Source: Lutibacter sp. A64
GTDB taxonomy: Bacteria > Bacteroidota > Bacteroidia > Flavobacteriales > Flavobacteriaceae
Direction of reading: 5' to 3'
Assembly (NCBI RefSeq): GCF_022429565.1
Contig: NZ_CP092487.1
Span: 274,001 to 338,000, forward strand
Length of the DNA stretch: 64,000 nt
This document shows, one piece after another, positions 26,201 to 34,537 of this stretch (positions are counted from its first letter, which is position 1; each line of letters opens with the position of its first letter). The translations under genes were made by a program, and so were the position numbers. The notes beneath the pieces are model-generated. The model worked only from the letters and a program-made list of their open reading frames with translations, was not told the DNA's origin and did not search any database.

Positions 26201-27104
26201 TGAAGACGAAACTATTTTAAATCTTGAAAATTTTAAAATAAACTTTACGGGTAGATTTGGAATTGTACGTTTAAAAGTAAAAGATGGTAAAACAGCTGTT
26301 TCTTTATACCTTGGAGAAGGACAAGAGCTTACTTTTGATGGTGAAACGTTGAATGCAGATAGTGAAGGAAAAGGTTTCATTGAATACACACTTGAATATG
26401 AATATGGATTTGAATTGAGTTCAAATAACTTTTTAATTGAAACGATTAGCGAAACGTGTGCAGGAAAAAATAATGGCAGTTTTACAATTGAAGCTGTAGA
26501 AAAAAGAAATTATATAGCTACTATAAATGGTAGCAATTATAATTTTACAGATATTGTTACAATTGATAATTTAAGCCCGGGAACATATGATTTATGTATT
26601 ACAATTGAAGGTGAAACTTTTGAGCAATGCTACCAAGTTATTATTGCTGCTGGTTTTAGTTTAAGTGGTAAAATAAAAGTTGATAATAAAACAGCTTCAA
26701 TTTCTATTTTAGAAGGTACAGCACCATATATCGTATTTAAAAATGGAAAAACTGTTTTAGAAACCTATCAACCAAATTTTTCTATTGAAATTAAACATGG
26801 TGACAAATTGCAAGTTATGAGTAAATTAGCTTGTCAAGAAACATTATCAAAACAAATAGACTTATTAGAAGGTTTATATCCCTATCCAAACCCTTCAAAT
26901 GGTTTGTTTGAAATGTACATACCAACAAACTTAAAAACAATTAGTATTGAAATATATAATGTACAATCTCAATCAATTTCATCGAAATCGTACTTGGTAA
27001 ATAATGGTAAGGTTCACTTAGATATCAGCAATAAACCAAAGGGAATGTATTTTGTAAAAGTAAATTTAGATAAGCCTTTATTTGTTAAGGTTGTAAAAAA
27101 TTAA
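23256..27104 (+). CDS. T9SS-exported heparinase II/III-like polysaccharide lyase
   Basis: Large (1282 residues) probable endo-acting lyase of uronic-acid-containing polysaccharide. Signal peptide LIGFSTSVHTQ; N-terminal beta-sandwich (~25-255); alpha/alpha toroid (~265-600); then the beta-sheet core of the heparinase II/III fold with HTHSTGIDLNLYGKG (about residue 687) and RHASHNTVIANGSG (about 726). Near the end is a beta-domain (KNNGSFTIEAVE...LSPGTYDLCITIEGE), followed by a type IX secretion sorting domain (YPYPNPSNGLFEMY...KPKGMYFVKVN). It is the only clear T9SS cargo in the window and thus the best candidate for the surface or secreted enzyme that starts degradation. Its unsaturated products would feed the GH105. 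The exact PL family is not assigned. Confidence 0.82.
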   Translation: MIKMIKKVLLISLLIGFSTSVHTQIFMQDFCASNTVSDYVSATPNVGQFNKISSSSANLATSINNGALSFKRTGAASMYAYRNFTFSTNPTFVQLKLDFEGSNFQTGTQNPVFSVYIGNGFSSASFGSNSTYASRFGIIAGANANEFKVGTVDNIGGAPSSAVFTGKQTITFVVNNSGEDKSYTAPNGSIETVANGTMNLWVGGSREINDFSLKNTDAKGDISGFKIQATSASGLGTFDFDNIEMKDLENEVVTPPTINLPDTPVDYLTLKHPFIWASYPERQHIIDNIHQYGWASSLYNQLKARVDYNKNTHSVNPEVILNTIPAIPGVFDDRANHTEIVGSMTEAAILYYLTNDASYAQYAADILGHYMKYLAVQPVQKYQEGTDGLMFDDGWLESRTLFPRIALTYDFLYNYINNNANTVYDLATNARKQFDDNEAQTTVTNLADIVFMSIRAKKSNHSVLAGNGALFNLLMIADDTKREQYFERFYNNTSESFDAYTWSLNNFTENGVWPETFSYSKGSHELVIQSLNVIDRYKPSLDIVNNNLSILDGFIGYANWFFPSNELMHFGDSGIDGDMNKGYRWILKIASRKNLSNYEQLAKQNLKFYYDQSGGYVPQIEDERLEFNSPLQLLWGENIASSQEAVAPKIEDTYNLKHAGIVVQRNLNTPDIENDGLMYYSGGAAYVHTHSTGIDLNLYGKGQVTGTESGSGQYGTDEHENYRVRHASHNTVIANGSGKRGGSNWLTKVATVDLVASEPKSLGTAIANDFSFSTQFIDDSFNDCLQQRTNSIIRTSATTGYYCDILRSKGKTKNDYHDYIYHNIGDAVSLKFNDNSNVSLSASTKYSAEIADNVTGWTFFENVNSSSETNKGIKASFALNEVNKYMNVVIPGGVNREYATALSPYTKGAIKGYDEKKTPVITMRKYGEAWDEPFIAIYEPSNSQESTIKSTTTIIENDKVVGVKVVSEVNGAKITDFILSNDEDETILNLENFKINFTGRFGIVRLKVKDGKTAVSLYLGEGQELTFDGETLNADSEGKGFIEYTLEYEYGFELSSNNFLIETISETCAGKNNGSFTIEAVEKRNYIATINGSNYNFTDIVTIDNLSPGTYDLCITIEGETFEQCYQVIIAAGFSLSGKIKVDNKTASISILEGTAPYIVFKNGKTVLETYQPNFSIEIKHGDKLQVMSKLACQETLSKQIDLLEGLYPYPNPSNGLFEMYIPTNLKTISIEIYNVQSQSISSKSYLVNNGKVHLDISNKPKGMYFVKVNLDKPLFVKVVKN

Positions 27105-27127
27105 TATAAATCTGAATAATAAAACCA

Positions 27128-30100
27128 ATGCGAAATTATCTGCTTTTAATACTTTTAGTAACTATAATTCAATGTAAATCTCCTAATAAAGAAAATGTAA
27201 TTCAAGAAAACAAATACAATCCTAGTTTTAAGGAGTTAAGTGAGAGTTTTAAATCACCAACTATGGATTACCACCCAGAAACTTGGTTTCACTTTAATGG
27301 AAACAATATTACTAAAGAAGGAATCACGCTAGATTTAGAAGCCATAAAATATGCTGGAATTCAAGGAATACACCTTTTCAGTAAAAATGGTCGCCCTTAT
27401 CCGGGCATTGAACAAATAAAAGTGTTGTCATCCGAATGGGAAGATATGGTGCGCCATGCAGCTGATGAATGTAAACGTTTAGGTTTAAAATTTACTATGC
27501 AAAATTGCCCTGGTTGGTCTATGACTGGTGGACCTTGGGTACCTGTTGAAGAAGCACAAAGAGAAATTGTAGAAACAATCTATAGAATTGAAGGAGGTCG
27601 TAAAGTTGAAAAACAATTATCGCTCAACCCAGAGTGTCTTACAGAGGATTTTAATTATAAAGAAGTACAAGTTTTAGCTTTTCCAACACCAGAAGGTGAC
27701 GATTTAGAATTTTTCAATCCTTTATACATTGAAACAAATAATAGTCTAGTTCCTTGGAAAGATATTTTCAATCCAAATTCAAAAATTATAGTTACTCGAA
27801 AAACTAGTCGATTAGATAAACCTTTAAAGGAATACAGAAAGCAAGGAATTTCAAAAGTAAAAAGCAAAAACACTTGGGTTAAAACAAGATTTAGCAACCC
27901 AGTAACATTGCGTACTATAACCTTTCCACAATCACGTCATATGATTTTGGATACACAGTACCCTAGAGTACGGGTATCTATTAAAGTTGAGGCGTTAGTT
28001 GGTAGTAAATTAGTTGAAATAACCACTATAAATTTACCTGATGCAAATTGGAATGATAGAAGAAAACTTTTAACGTTGGCTATTCCTGAAACTACTTCAA
28101 GTGAATTTATGTTTACATTTATGGGTAAACATGCAATTGCTCCTGAGTTTATTCGCTTAAGTTCTAAACCAAAGCTTCATAATCATGAAGCAAAAGCAGC
28201 AAAAGTACTAAGACGTCTCGAAAAAGATGTAGTATATAATTATGCTGAAAATACAATTATAAAATCAAGTAATATTATCAATCTTACCGATAAAATGACT
28301 TCTGACGGCAAACTAACCTGGGAAGCTCCAGAAGGTAATTGGACAGTAGTTCGTTTTGGTCATATAAACATGCGCCTTACTAATAAGCCAGCAATGCCTG
28401 AATCTACAGGGTGGGAATCAAGTAAATTGGATAAAGTAGCTATTGAAAACCATTTGCGAAACGGAATGATAGGACAAATGATTAAAGATGGAGGTCCTAT
28501 AGGAGATGGTAAATTACAAGGTTTGTTAATAGATAGCTGGGAAAGTCACGTGCCAACTTGGACCATTAATTCTGAAGATATGTTTACGGAATTTGAAAGT
28601 AGAAGAGGTTACAGTATGAAAAACTATTTGCCTGCTACAATGGGTTATATTGTTGAAAGTCCGGAAGAAACTACCAAGTTTTTACGCGATTTACGCCAAA
28701 CTATGGATGATGTTTATATTGAAAATTTCTTTAAGCATTTTGCAACAGTAGCTCATGAAATGGGAGCAGATGTTTATACAGAAGGTGCCGGAGGAGAAGT
28801 ACTACCAATTGATCCAATGCGCTATTATGGGGTTAGTGATATTCCAATGACAGAGTTTTGGTATCCAAAAGCACCATCTAATCAAAATACATATGCCAAA
28901 CCAATCTACAATGCAGCATCTGCTACACATTTGTATAACAAACCGAAGTTGGCAGCAGAAGCTTGTACACAATTAGGTGTGAAATGGAATGAGCATCCTT
29001 TTGATGTTAAATATCTAATTGATTATAATTTTACAAAAGGAGTAAATCATTTAGTGTTTCATACGTTTTCTCATACACCGCAAAAAGAAGTGTACCCAGG
29101 TTCAAGTTTTGGAGGAAGTATTGGGTTTCCATTTGTAAGACAGCAAACTTGGTGGAAACATATGCCTGATTGGATAGACTATTTAACGCGTAACCAGTTT
29201 ATGTTACAGCAAGGAGAATATGTTGCAGATGTACTTTGGTATTATGGTGATCAGTTTGAACGTCCACCTTTTGATTTAGATTATTTTCCTAAAGGGTACC
29301 GTTTTGATTATTTAAATGCGGAAATATTACAAGAAAAATTATCCATAAAAAATGGAAAAATTAATGTGAAAGATGCAGGTAATTATCGAATCATTTTATT
29401 GCGAGATTCAAAAGAGATGGTACTTTCTACAGCTGAAAAAATAAAAGAATTAGTGCTGAAAGGTGCAGTAATTTTGGGCGATAAACCAATGGATTCTCCA
29501 AGTTTAATGGATGATGAAAATGATTTAAATAAACTTAAATCTATTTCTGATGAATTATGGGGAACTTCAAAAAGTGGTGTAAAACAAGTTGGAAAAGGAA
29601 AAGTATATTGGGGGCAAACAATTGATGAAGTATTGAAAGCTGAAAGCATAGAACCAGATGTTATTGTGCCAGATAAATTACCAATAACTTGGATTCACAG
29701 AAAAACAAGCGATGCTGATATTTATTTTGTGAGTTCAACTAGTGATACATTTTTAGATGTTTCATTAAGTTTTAGAGTTGAAAATGCGTATCCTCAATTG
29801 TGGGATGCTTTTACAGGAAAACAACAAAACGCACTAGTTTGGTCTAAGGAAAATGATAGAGTGAATGTTGCATTAGCTTTTGATCCAAGTGGAAGTGCAA
29901 TTGTAGTTTTACCAAAGGGAGACAAAGAACCTTATTCTAGATCAGTAAATTTAGATGGAGAAACAATATTAAATAGTCAATTAGGTTGGTTTAAAATTTA
30001 TCATTTTAATAGCGAAAAAACGACACTTTCTTTTGAAGATAAGACGTTGGAGGCATCTCAGTCTGGAGTTTATACATTTGCAAAAAGAGATGGAACTACC

Positions 30101-30595
30101 CAAGAGCAAAAGATTGAAGTAAAAGAAACTTCGCTTCAAAACAATTGGAAAGCTTCTTTTGAAAAAGGTTGGGATACACCTGAATCAGTTCCTATTCAGC
30201 AGCTAAAATCACTAAGCGATTTTGAAAATGAAGCTATAAAACATTATTCAGGAACTGTAACCTATACCAAAAGTATTGCTATTGAAAATGATGTGGAAAA
30301 TGCAAGTCTTGATTTAGGAAAAGTAGCAAATATTGCAGAAGTATGGTGTAATGGTGAAAAAATTGGAATACGTTGGGCTCCACCATATACCTTTGATATA
30401 GGTCAAAATCTTTTAAAAGGTGAAAATAAACTAGAAATAAAAGTAACGAATACATGGAGAAATCAATTGATTTTTGACCATACACGCCCAAAAAATCAAA
30501 AAAAAACTTGGACTACAAGTGGACCTAAAAAAGAAGAAAAGGAATTAGAAAATTCAGGATTGATAGGGCCAGTAGTTTTAAAAACCATTTTATAA
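27128..30595 (+). CDS. GH106 alpha-L-rhamnosidase, lipoprotein
   Basis: Calcium-dependent inverting alpha-L-rhamnosidase of family GH106. Lipoprotein signal with IIQCKS. The family start is clear: WFHFNGNNITKEGITLDLEA, IQGIHLFSKNG, NCPGWSMTGGPWV. Likely catalytic glutamates are Glu472 in LIDSWESHVPTW and Glu611 in AAEACTQLG, matching the two-glutamate arrangement known in the family. A C-terminal beta-sandwich (LDLGKVANIAEVWCNGEKIG...LEIKVTNTWRNQL) completes the 1155 residues. It lies 23 nt after the lyase gene and 11 nt before the next gene, so is co-expressed. A second GH106 is at 43413. Confidence 0.9.
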   Translation: MRNYLLLILLVTIIQCKSPNKENVIQENKYNPSFKELSESFKSPTMDYHPETWFHFNGNNITKEGITLDLEAIKYAGIQGIHLFSKNGRPYPGIEQIKVLSSEWEDMVRHAADECKRLGLKFTMQNCPGWSMTGGPWVPVEEAQREIVETIYRIEGGRKVEKQLSLNPECLTEDFNYKEVQVLAFPTPEGDDLEFFNPLYIETNNSLVPWKDIFNPNSKIIVTRKTSRLDKPLKEYRKQGISKVKSKNTWVKTRFSNPVTLRTITFPQSRHMILDTQYPRVRVSIKVEALVGSKLVEITTINLPDANWNDRRKLLTLAIPETTSSEFMFTFMGKHAIAPEFIRLSSKPKLHNHEAKAAKVLRRLEKDVVYNYAENTIIKSSNIINLTDKMTSDGKLTWEAPEGNWTVVRFGHINMRLTNKPAMPESTGWESSKLDKVAIENHLRNGMIGQMIKDGGPIGDGKLQGLLIDSWESHVPTWTINSEDMFTEFESRRGYSMKNYLPATMGYIVESPEETTKFLRDLRQTMDDVYIENFFKHFATVAHEMGADVYTEGAGGEVLPIDPMRYYGVSDIPMTEFWYPKAPSNQNTYAKPIYNAASATHLYNKPKLAAEACTQLGVKWNEHPFDVKYLIDYNFTKGVNHLVFHTFSHTPQKEVYPGSSFGGSIGFPFVRQQTWWKHMPDWIDYLTRNQFMLQQGEYVADVLWYYGDQFERPPFDLDYFPKGYRFDYLNAEILQEKLSIKNGKINVKDAGNYRIILLRDSKEMVLSTAEKIKELVLKGAVILGDKPMDSPSLMDDENDLNKLKSISDELWGTSKSGVKQVGKGKVYWGQTIDEVLKAESIEPDVIVPDKLPITWIHRKTSDADIYFVSSTSDTFLDVSLSFRVENAYPQLWDAFTGKQQNALVWSKENDRVNVALAFDPSGSAIVVLPKGDKEPYSRSVNLDGETILNSQLGWFKIYHFNSEKTTLSFEDKTLEASQSGVYTFAKRDGTTQEQKIEVKETSLQNNWKASFEKGWDTPESVPIQQLKSLSDFENEAIKHYSGTVTYTKSIAIENDVENASLDLGKVANIAEVWCNGEKIGIRWAPPYTFDIGQNLLKGENKLEIKVTNTWRNQLIFDHTRPKNQKKTWTTSGPKKEEKELENSGLIGPVVLKTIL

Positions 30596-30606
30596 TAGCA
30601 TAAAAA

Positions 30607-32520
30607 ATGAAAAGACGCAATTTTATACAACTATCAACTTTAACAGGGATTGGGTTAACATTACCATTAACAGGGCTCTTAAATACTTGTGGAAATCATC
30701 CAGAACATTCCCTAGAATTCAAAAATTTAACGTCGAACCTTTTGAAAGATTGGTGTGACGGAATGATAAATGTACAAATTAATAATCCAGCTAATTTAGA
30801 AGAGCATGGAGCATTGGATTGTCCATCTTGTTCACATATTCATGGGCGTTGTATGGACGCGGTTTATCCGTTTTTATATATGGCCGATAAAACTGGTGAT
30901 AAGAAATATACAGAAGCTGCTATTTTAGTAATGAATTGGGCAGAAAACAATGTGTCACAAGAAAATGGAGCTTGGACTGTTATTCCAAATCCGAAATCTT
31001 GGAAAGGAATTACTGTTTTTGGAGCCATTGCTTTGGCAGAAGCTTTGCATTATCACGGGCATGTGTTGGATGAAGAAACTCGTACAGCTTGGACAATACG
31101 ATTAGAAAAAGCAGGACAATATATTTACGATACATTTACAATAGACTTTACCAATATTAATTATCCAGGGACCGCTATCTATGGGTTAAATTTAATAGGG
31201 AATGTTGTAAATAATGATGCATTTATTGCAAAAAGTAAAACATTGGCAGAAGGCGTGAAAGTCTATTTCACAGAAAACGAAGGTTTGTTATTCGGAGAGT
31301 GTAAAAAGAGCTCATCTAAACTTAGTAAAAAAGGTTTGCATGGCGTTGATTTAGGTTACAATGTTGAAGAAACGTTGAACAGTTTAGTGATGTACTCCTT
31401 AAAGGAAAAAGACGAAGAGTTATTACAACTTGTAACAAAATCGTTAAATAGTCATTTAGAATTTATGTTGCCAGATGGAGCTTGGGACAATAGTTGGGGA
31501 ACACGTCAATACAAATGGAGTTATTGGGGAAGTAGAACTTGTGACGGTAGCCAACCAGCATTTGGAATGATGGCGCATATAAATCCTGCATTTGGAACAG
31601 CAGCTGTAAAAAACACAGAATTATTGCAGCGTTGTACAGCAGACGGATTGTTGTATGGAGGACCAGGTTTTATTGCTCATGGTATTCCAGCCTGTGTACA
31701 CCATACTTTTGCACATGCTAAACCATTGGCCGCTATGTTAGACCATTGGGAGCATTTGCCAGAAATTAATAAAAATACAGCATTGCCTAGAACTGTAGCC
31801 GATGGTGTTAAATATTTTAGGGATTTAGATGTTTCACTGTTTGCACGTGGGGATTGGAGAGGAACTGTAAGTGCTTATGATGCAGAGTATCATTATAAAG
31901 AAGATTTTAGACAAGCTACTGGTGGTGCTTTAGGTGTTTTGTATAACAATAAAGTAGGTTTGTTATGCGCTGCGAGTATGGCAGTTTATCAATTGGTAGA
32001 AAAGAACAATCAACAACCACAACCCGGAGAAGATATTGCTTTAACTCCAAGAATTGAAACCTATAAAAATGATGAGTGGTATACTAATTTATTCGATTTA
32101 ACTTCAACGATTAATTCAAAAGATGCTAATGGTAAAATAGAATTAGTGTCAAATGTGAACCTTAAAAATGAAGCGCGTGAAATTGTTCTAGAAACAGCTT
32201 CAGCATTTTACATTAGTTATAAATGTACTGTTGAAGAAATGCAAATTTGTGTAATAACAGATCAACCAATTATTGAAAAAACAGCATTTGTATTGCCAAT
32301 TGTTTCACCAAAAGGAGAAGTTGTAACGTTAGTTAGTGAAAATGAAATTACTATTCAGAAACCTAAAGGTCTTGTAACTGTAACAGCCAATGTACCATTA
32401 AAAATAAAAGAAATTTCAGGAACTAGAACTTTTAATATGGTGCCTGGAGCTGAAGCAATACCTATTGAAGCTTTTTTTAATGATAGTCAAGAAGTAATTA
32501 TAAAAATAAGAGTTAGTTAG
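30607..32520 (+). CDS. Tat-type lipoprotein with predicted alpha/alpha-barrel fold, putative glycan-active enzyme
   Basis: The N-terminus MKRRNFIQLSTLTGIGLTL fits a twin-arginine signal followed by a lipobox Cys (LLNTCG). The mature part has the repeating-helix pattern of alpha/alpha-barrel enzymes and conserved-looking motifs CPSCSHIHGR, ITVFGAIALAEALHYHG, YNVEETLNSLV, DGAWDNSWGTRQ, YWGSRTCDGSQPAF and CVHHTFAHAKPL, then a C-terminal beta-sandwich. A paralogue at 62947 keeps the same motifs. Such folds include uronide hydrolases (for example GH154), lyases and uronate dehydratases; I cannot assign the activity. Fourth gene of the operon, 11 nt after GH106. Folded export by Tat would suit a cofactor- or metal-containing enzyme, but no such site is obvious. 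Confidence 0.7.
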   Translation: MKRRNFIQLSTLTGIGLTLPLTGLLNTCGNHPEHSLEFKNLTSNLLKDWCDGMINVQINNPANLEEHGALDCPSCSHIHGRCMDAVYPFLYMADKTGDKKYTEAAILVMNWAENNVSQENGAWTVIPNPKSWKGITVFGAIALAEALHYHGHVLDEETRTAWTIRLEKAGQYIYDTFTIDFTNINYPGTAIYGLNLIGNVVNNDAFIAKSKTLAEGVKVYFTENEGLLFGECKKSSSKLSKKGLHGVDLGYNVEETLNSLVMYSLKEKDEELLQLVTKSLNSHLEFMLPDGAWDNSWGTRQYKWSYWGSRTCDGSQPAFGMMAHINPAFGTAAVKNTELLQRCTADGLLYGGPGFIAHGIPACVHHTFAHAKPLAAMLDHWEHLPEINKNTALPRTVADGVKYFRDLDVSLFARGDWRGTVSAYDAEYHYKEDFRQATGGALGVLYNNKVGLLCAASMAVYQLVEKNNQQPQPGEDIALTPRIETYKNDEWYTNLFDLTSTINSKDANGKIELVSNVNLKNEAREIVLETASAFYISYKCTVEEMQICVITDQPIIEKTAFVLPIVSPKGEVVTLVSENEITIQKPKGLVTVTANVPLKIKEISGTRTFNMVPGAEAIPIEAFFNDSQEVIIKIRVS

Positions 32521-32569
32521 GTAAATAGTTTAAAAATAACTCTAATCAAACTATAAGCTATTATAGGGT

Positions 32570-32869
32570 ATGTTAAAAACAAGATTATTTTTTTAAATTC
32601 TTATATTAATAACAATAAGTCTAAGTCAAAGTAAATCAAATATACTTTTACGGTAAACCTTTGATTCAGCTATTAGGAATATAGATGATTTTTTTATAGG
32701 TGGGGCAAAAATTATAGGAGAAAAAAATAATAAAGCTGCTTTTTTTGGTGGTGTTGATGACATTATTGCTATAAAAGCACCTTACCTTAATAGTGATAAT
32801 GACTTTTCTATAAGTATTTGGGTAGCTCCTTCAAGATATAAAATAGCTTTATCTTGGGTGTCAAAATAG
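32570..32869 (+). pseudogene. remnant of a secreted LamG-domain protein
   Basis: A single frame from the ATG at 32570 encodes a signal-like start, then passes two in-frame stops (after MLKTRLFF and after SNILLR) and continues with sequence like a concanavalin/LamG domain (NKAAFFGGVDDIIAIKAPYL, then FSISIWVAPS) until TAG at 32867. Keeping the frame across both stops shows nonsense decay rather than random sequence. It lies 49 nt after the 20426-32520 operon and was probably once its member. Confidence 0.6.
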
Positions 32870-32879
32870 AATAATGGTA

Positions 32880-33342
32880 AATCCAAATCAATATTTAGGT
32901 TTGGATTTGGCTGCCAGCAAATAAAAAATTGGGTTTCACGTTTTATGACAATTTTTGGCAAGATGAGAATGTTGAAAGCCCGCTACCACTTTATCAATGG
33001 ACTCACATGGTCATGCTTCCGCGCGATATGCTAAAGTTTGGAATTCTATATAAAGACAAAGGAATGTTTTCGGGTAAAAGAGTTTTAAGTGAAGAATGGG
33101 TAAGAAAAGCGACCCGTAAAGAAGTTACAGATTTTAAATACAATTATTATTGGTGGAGGTTTAATTTAAAAATTGAGGGACAAAATATATATAGTTATAG
33201 AGCTAGTGGTTTTGTAGGTCAAAATATTGTTATTGTACCTAAGCTTGATTTAGTGGTGGTTACAATTAACAGTCCATCAGGAGGTGGAATATTACCTAAT
33301 ACAATAATAGAAAAATTTATAACTCCTGCATTTTTAAATTAA
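32880..33342 (+). pseudogene. C-terminal fragment of a beta-lactamase-fold serine hydrolase
   Basis: About 140 codons resembling the end of class C beta-lactamase-like esterases: MLPRDMLKFGILYKDKGMF, GKRVLSEEWVRKAT, and SGFVGQNIVIVPKLDLVVV. The N-terminal half with the catalytic SxxK and the YxN motif is absent, and the upstream part is out of frame or stopped. Genes of this kind occur in algal glycan loci, possibly as esterases; this copy cannot work. Confidence 0.65.
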
Positions 33343-33423
33343 AATGAATAAACTTAGTTTTTATATCAAAAAAGGATATTTTTATAGTGCTTGTTTTTTT
33401 GGTTAAGAATGAAAAACTATAGT

Positions 33424-34308
33424 TCATAGGCTATTTTCACTAAGTTTTCTATATTGCTTTGGAGTCATTCCTGTTTTTTGTTTAAACAGTCTATTAAAAT
33501 AATAATTTGATTCAAAACCAAGTTCGTAGGCGATTTCTTTTTGAGATTTATTGGTGTTTAGTAGTAGTTCTTTAGATTTTTCAATCTTAAGTAAGAGATA
33601 GTATTGTAAAGGAGGTACGCCTGTTTGCTTTTTGAAATCAAATCTGAATTTTGAATAACTGACTCCTAATTCTGATGCAATCTTTATCAAATCAACTGAT
33701 GAATTAATGTTTTCGTACATGTGATGTTTAGCGCGCGAAACCATTGAGTTTAGGTTTTCAATATTATACCCAGCATTTTTTAGATTATAAAGTTCAGCCA
33801 TAAGTTGCAAACAGATACCCGAAGCCAAACGTTGAAACCCAAAAGATTCTTCATCGAATAATTTGAAGAGAGTATTAAAATAACTTATAATATCGATGTT
33901 ATTGCATTTTGGAATTATTGGTGATGTAGGATTAAAAAAGCCATTTGTCAGAAATTGTATTGCAAATTCTCCTGAAAATCCTACCCATTGCTCTGTCCAT
34001 CCTTTTTTTTTAAGTGGTTTATAGCGGTGCCATACATTTGGAAATAGTAGAAAAGCATCACCTTGCGAAATTTTTATTTCTCCTGTTTCTTTGCTTTCAA
34101 AAAGGCCCTCACCACTAGTAATTAAAACTATTTGAAATTCATCTAATACACGCCCTTTCTCCCAAGTAAAGACATAGTTATCTAAATGGTCTTTAGAAGG
34201 GTAATCTTTATTCTTTTCAATAGTATTTCTTCCTAGGTTATTTACATAGAATCCCCATTTTTTGTCTTGTTCAAAGACCATAAGATATTTTTGATACTTA
34301 TTTCTCAT
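33424..34308 (-). CDS. AraC-family regulator with cupin-type sensor domain, candidate rhamnose activator
   Basis: The N-terminal ~160 residues look like the cupin-fold AraC ligand-binding domain (FQIVLITSGEGLFESKETG, ISQGDAFLLFPNVWHRYKP). The C-terminal ~100 residues contain the double helix-turn-helix (VDLIKIASELGVSYSKFRFD and QKEIAYELGFESNYYFNRLF, then TGMTPKQYRK). The layout is that of RhaR/RhaS-type activators; the rhamnose regulator known in Bacteroides thetaiotaomicron is also AraC-type. It is divergent from the 34538 GH78 operon, with 229 nt between them holding a palindrome and a composite promoter. The 10-bp-period direct repeats at nine promoters are what an AraC protein would recognise, so I propose it as their activator. 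Binding is not shown. Confidence 0.88.
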   Translation of the reverse strand: MRNKYQKYLMVFEQDKKWGFYVNNLGRNTIEKNKDYPSKDHLDNYVFTWEKGRVLDEFQIVLITSGEGLFESKETGEIKISQGDAFLLFPNVWHRYKPLKKKGWTEQWVGFSGEFAIQFLTNGFFNPTSPIIPKCNNIDIISYFNTLFKLFDEESFGFQRLASGICLQLMAELYNLKNAGYNIENLNSMVSRAKHHMYENINSSVDLIKIASELGVSYSKFRFDFKKQTGVPPLQYYLLLKIEKSKELLLNTNKSQKEIAYELGFESNYYFNRLFKQKTGMTPKQYRKLSENSL

Positions 34309-34402
34309 GTCATTTTGTGTAACTAATATGTCAAATTGTGAATTGATTTAAGGAATTTTATAATCGAATTTTATGACTGTTTTAAATTTGTGTTTTTTAT
34401 GT

Positions 34403-34426
34403 AAAACACTTAATAATAAGTATTTT
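34403..34426. promoter_or_regulatory. palindromic operator-like site between araC-type gene and GH78 operon
   Basis: AAAACACTTA-ATAA-TAAGTATTTT, an inverted repeat of 10-bp arms with one mismatch. It shares the ACACTTA/TAAGT core with the site at 12434-12450 but has a wider centre. It lies 95 nt upstream of the AraC-type start codon and 28 nt upstream of composite promoter 4. Confidence 0.4.
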
Positions 34427-34454
34427 GTTGCTGATAAAAATAATAAAATAAAAA

Positions 34455-34499
34455 CAGGATAGGACAGAATAGTTTAATAAAATAATCAAATTAAATTTA
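34455..34499 (+). promoter_or_regulatory. composite regulon promoter 4 (GH78-GH78-isomerase operon)
   Basis: CAGGAT-AGGA-CAGAAT (34455-34470): here both half-sites are clear and exactly 10 bp apart. Then 21 nt and the -7 box TAAATTTA (34492-34499). The GH78 start is 38 nt downstream. Confidence 0.75.
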
Positions 34500-34537
34500 T
34501 AAAAATAATGTATCATTTTAGTAATAATATTTAAAAT

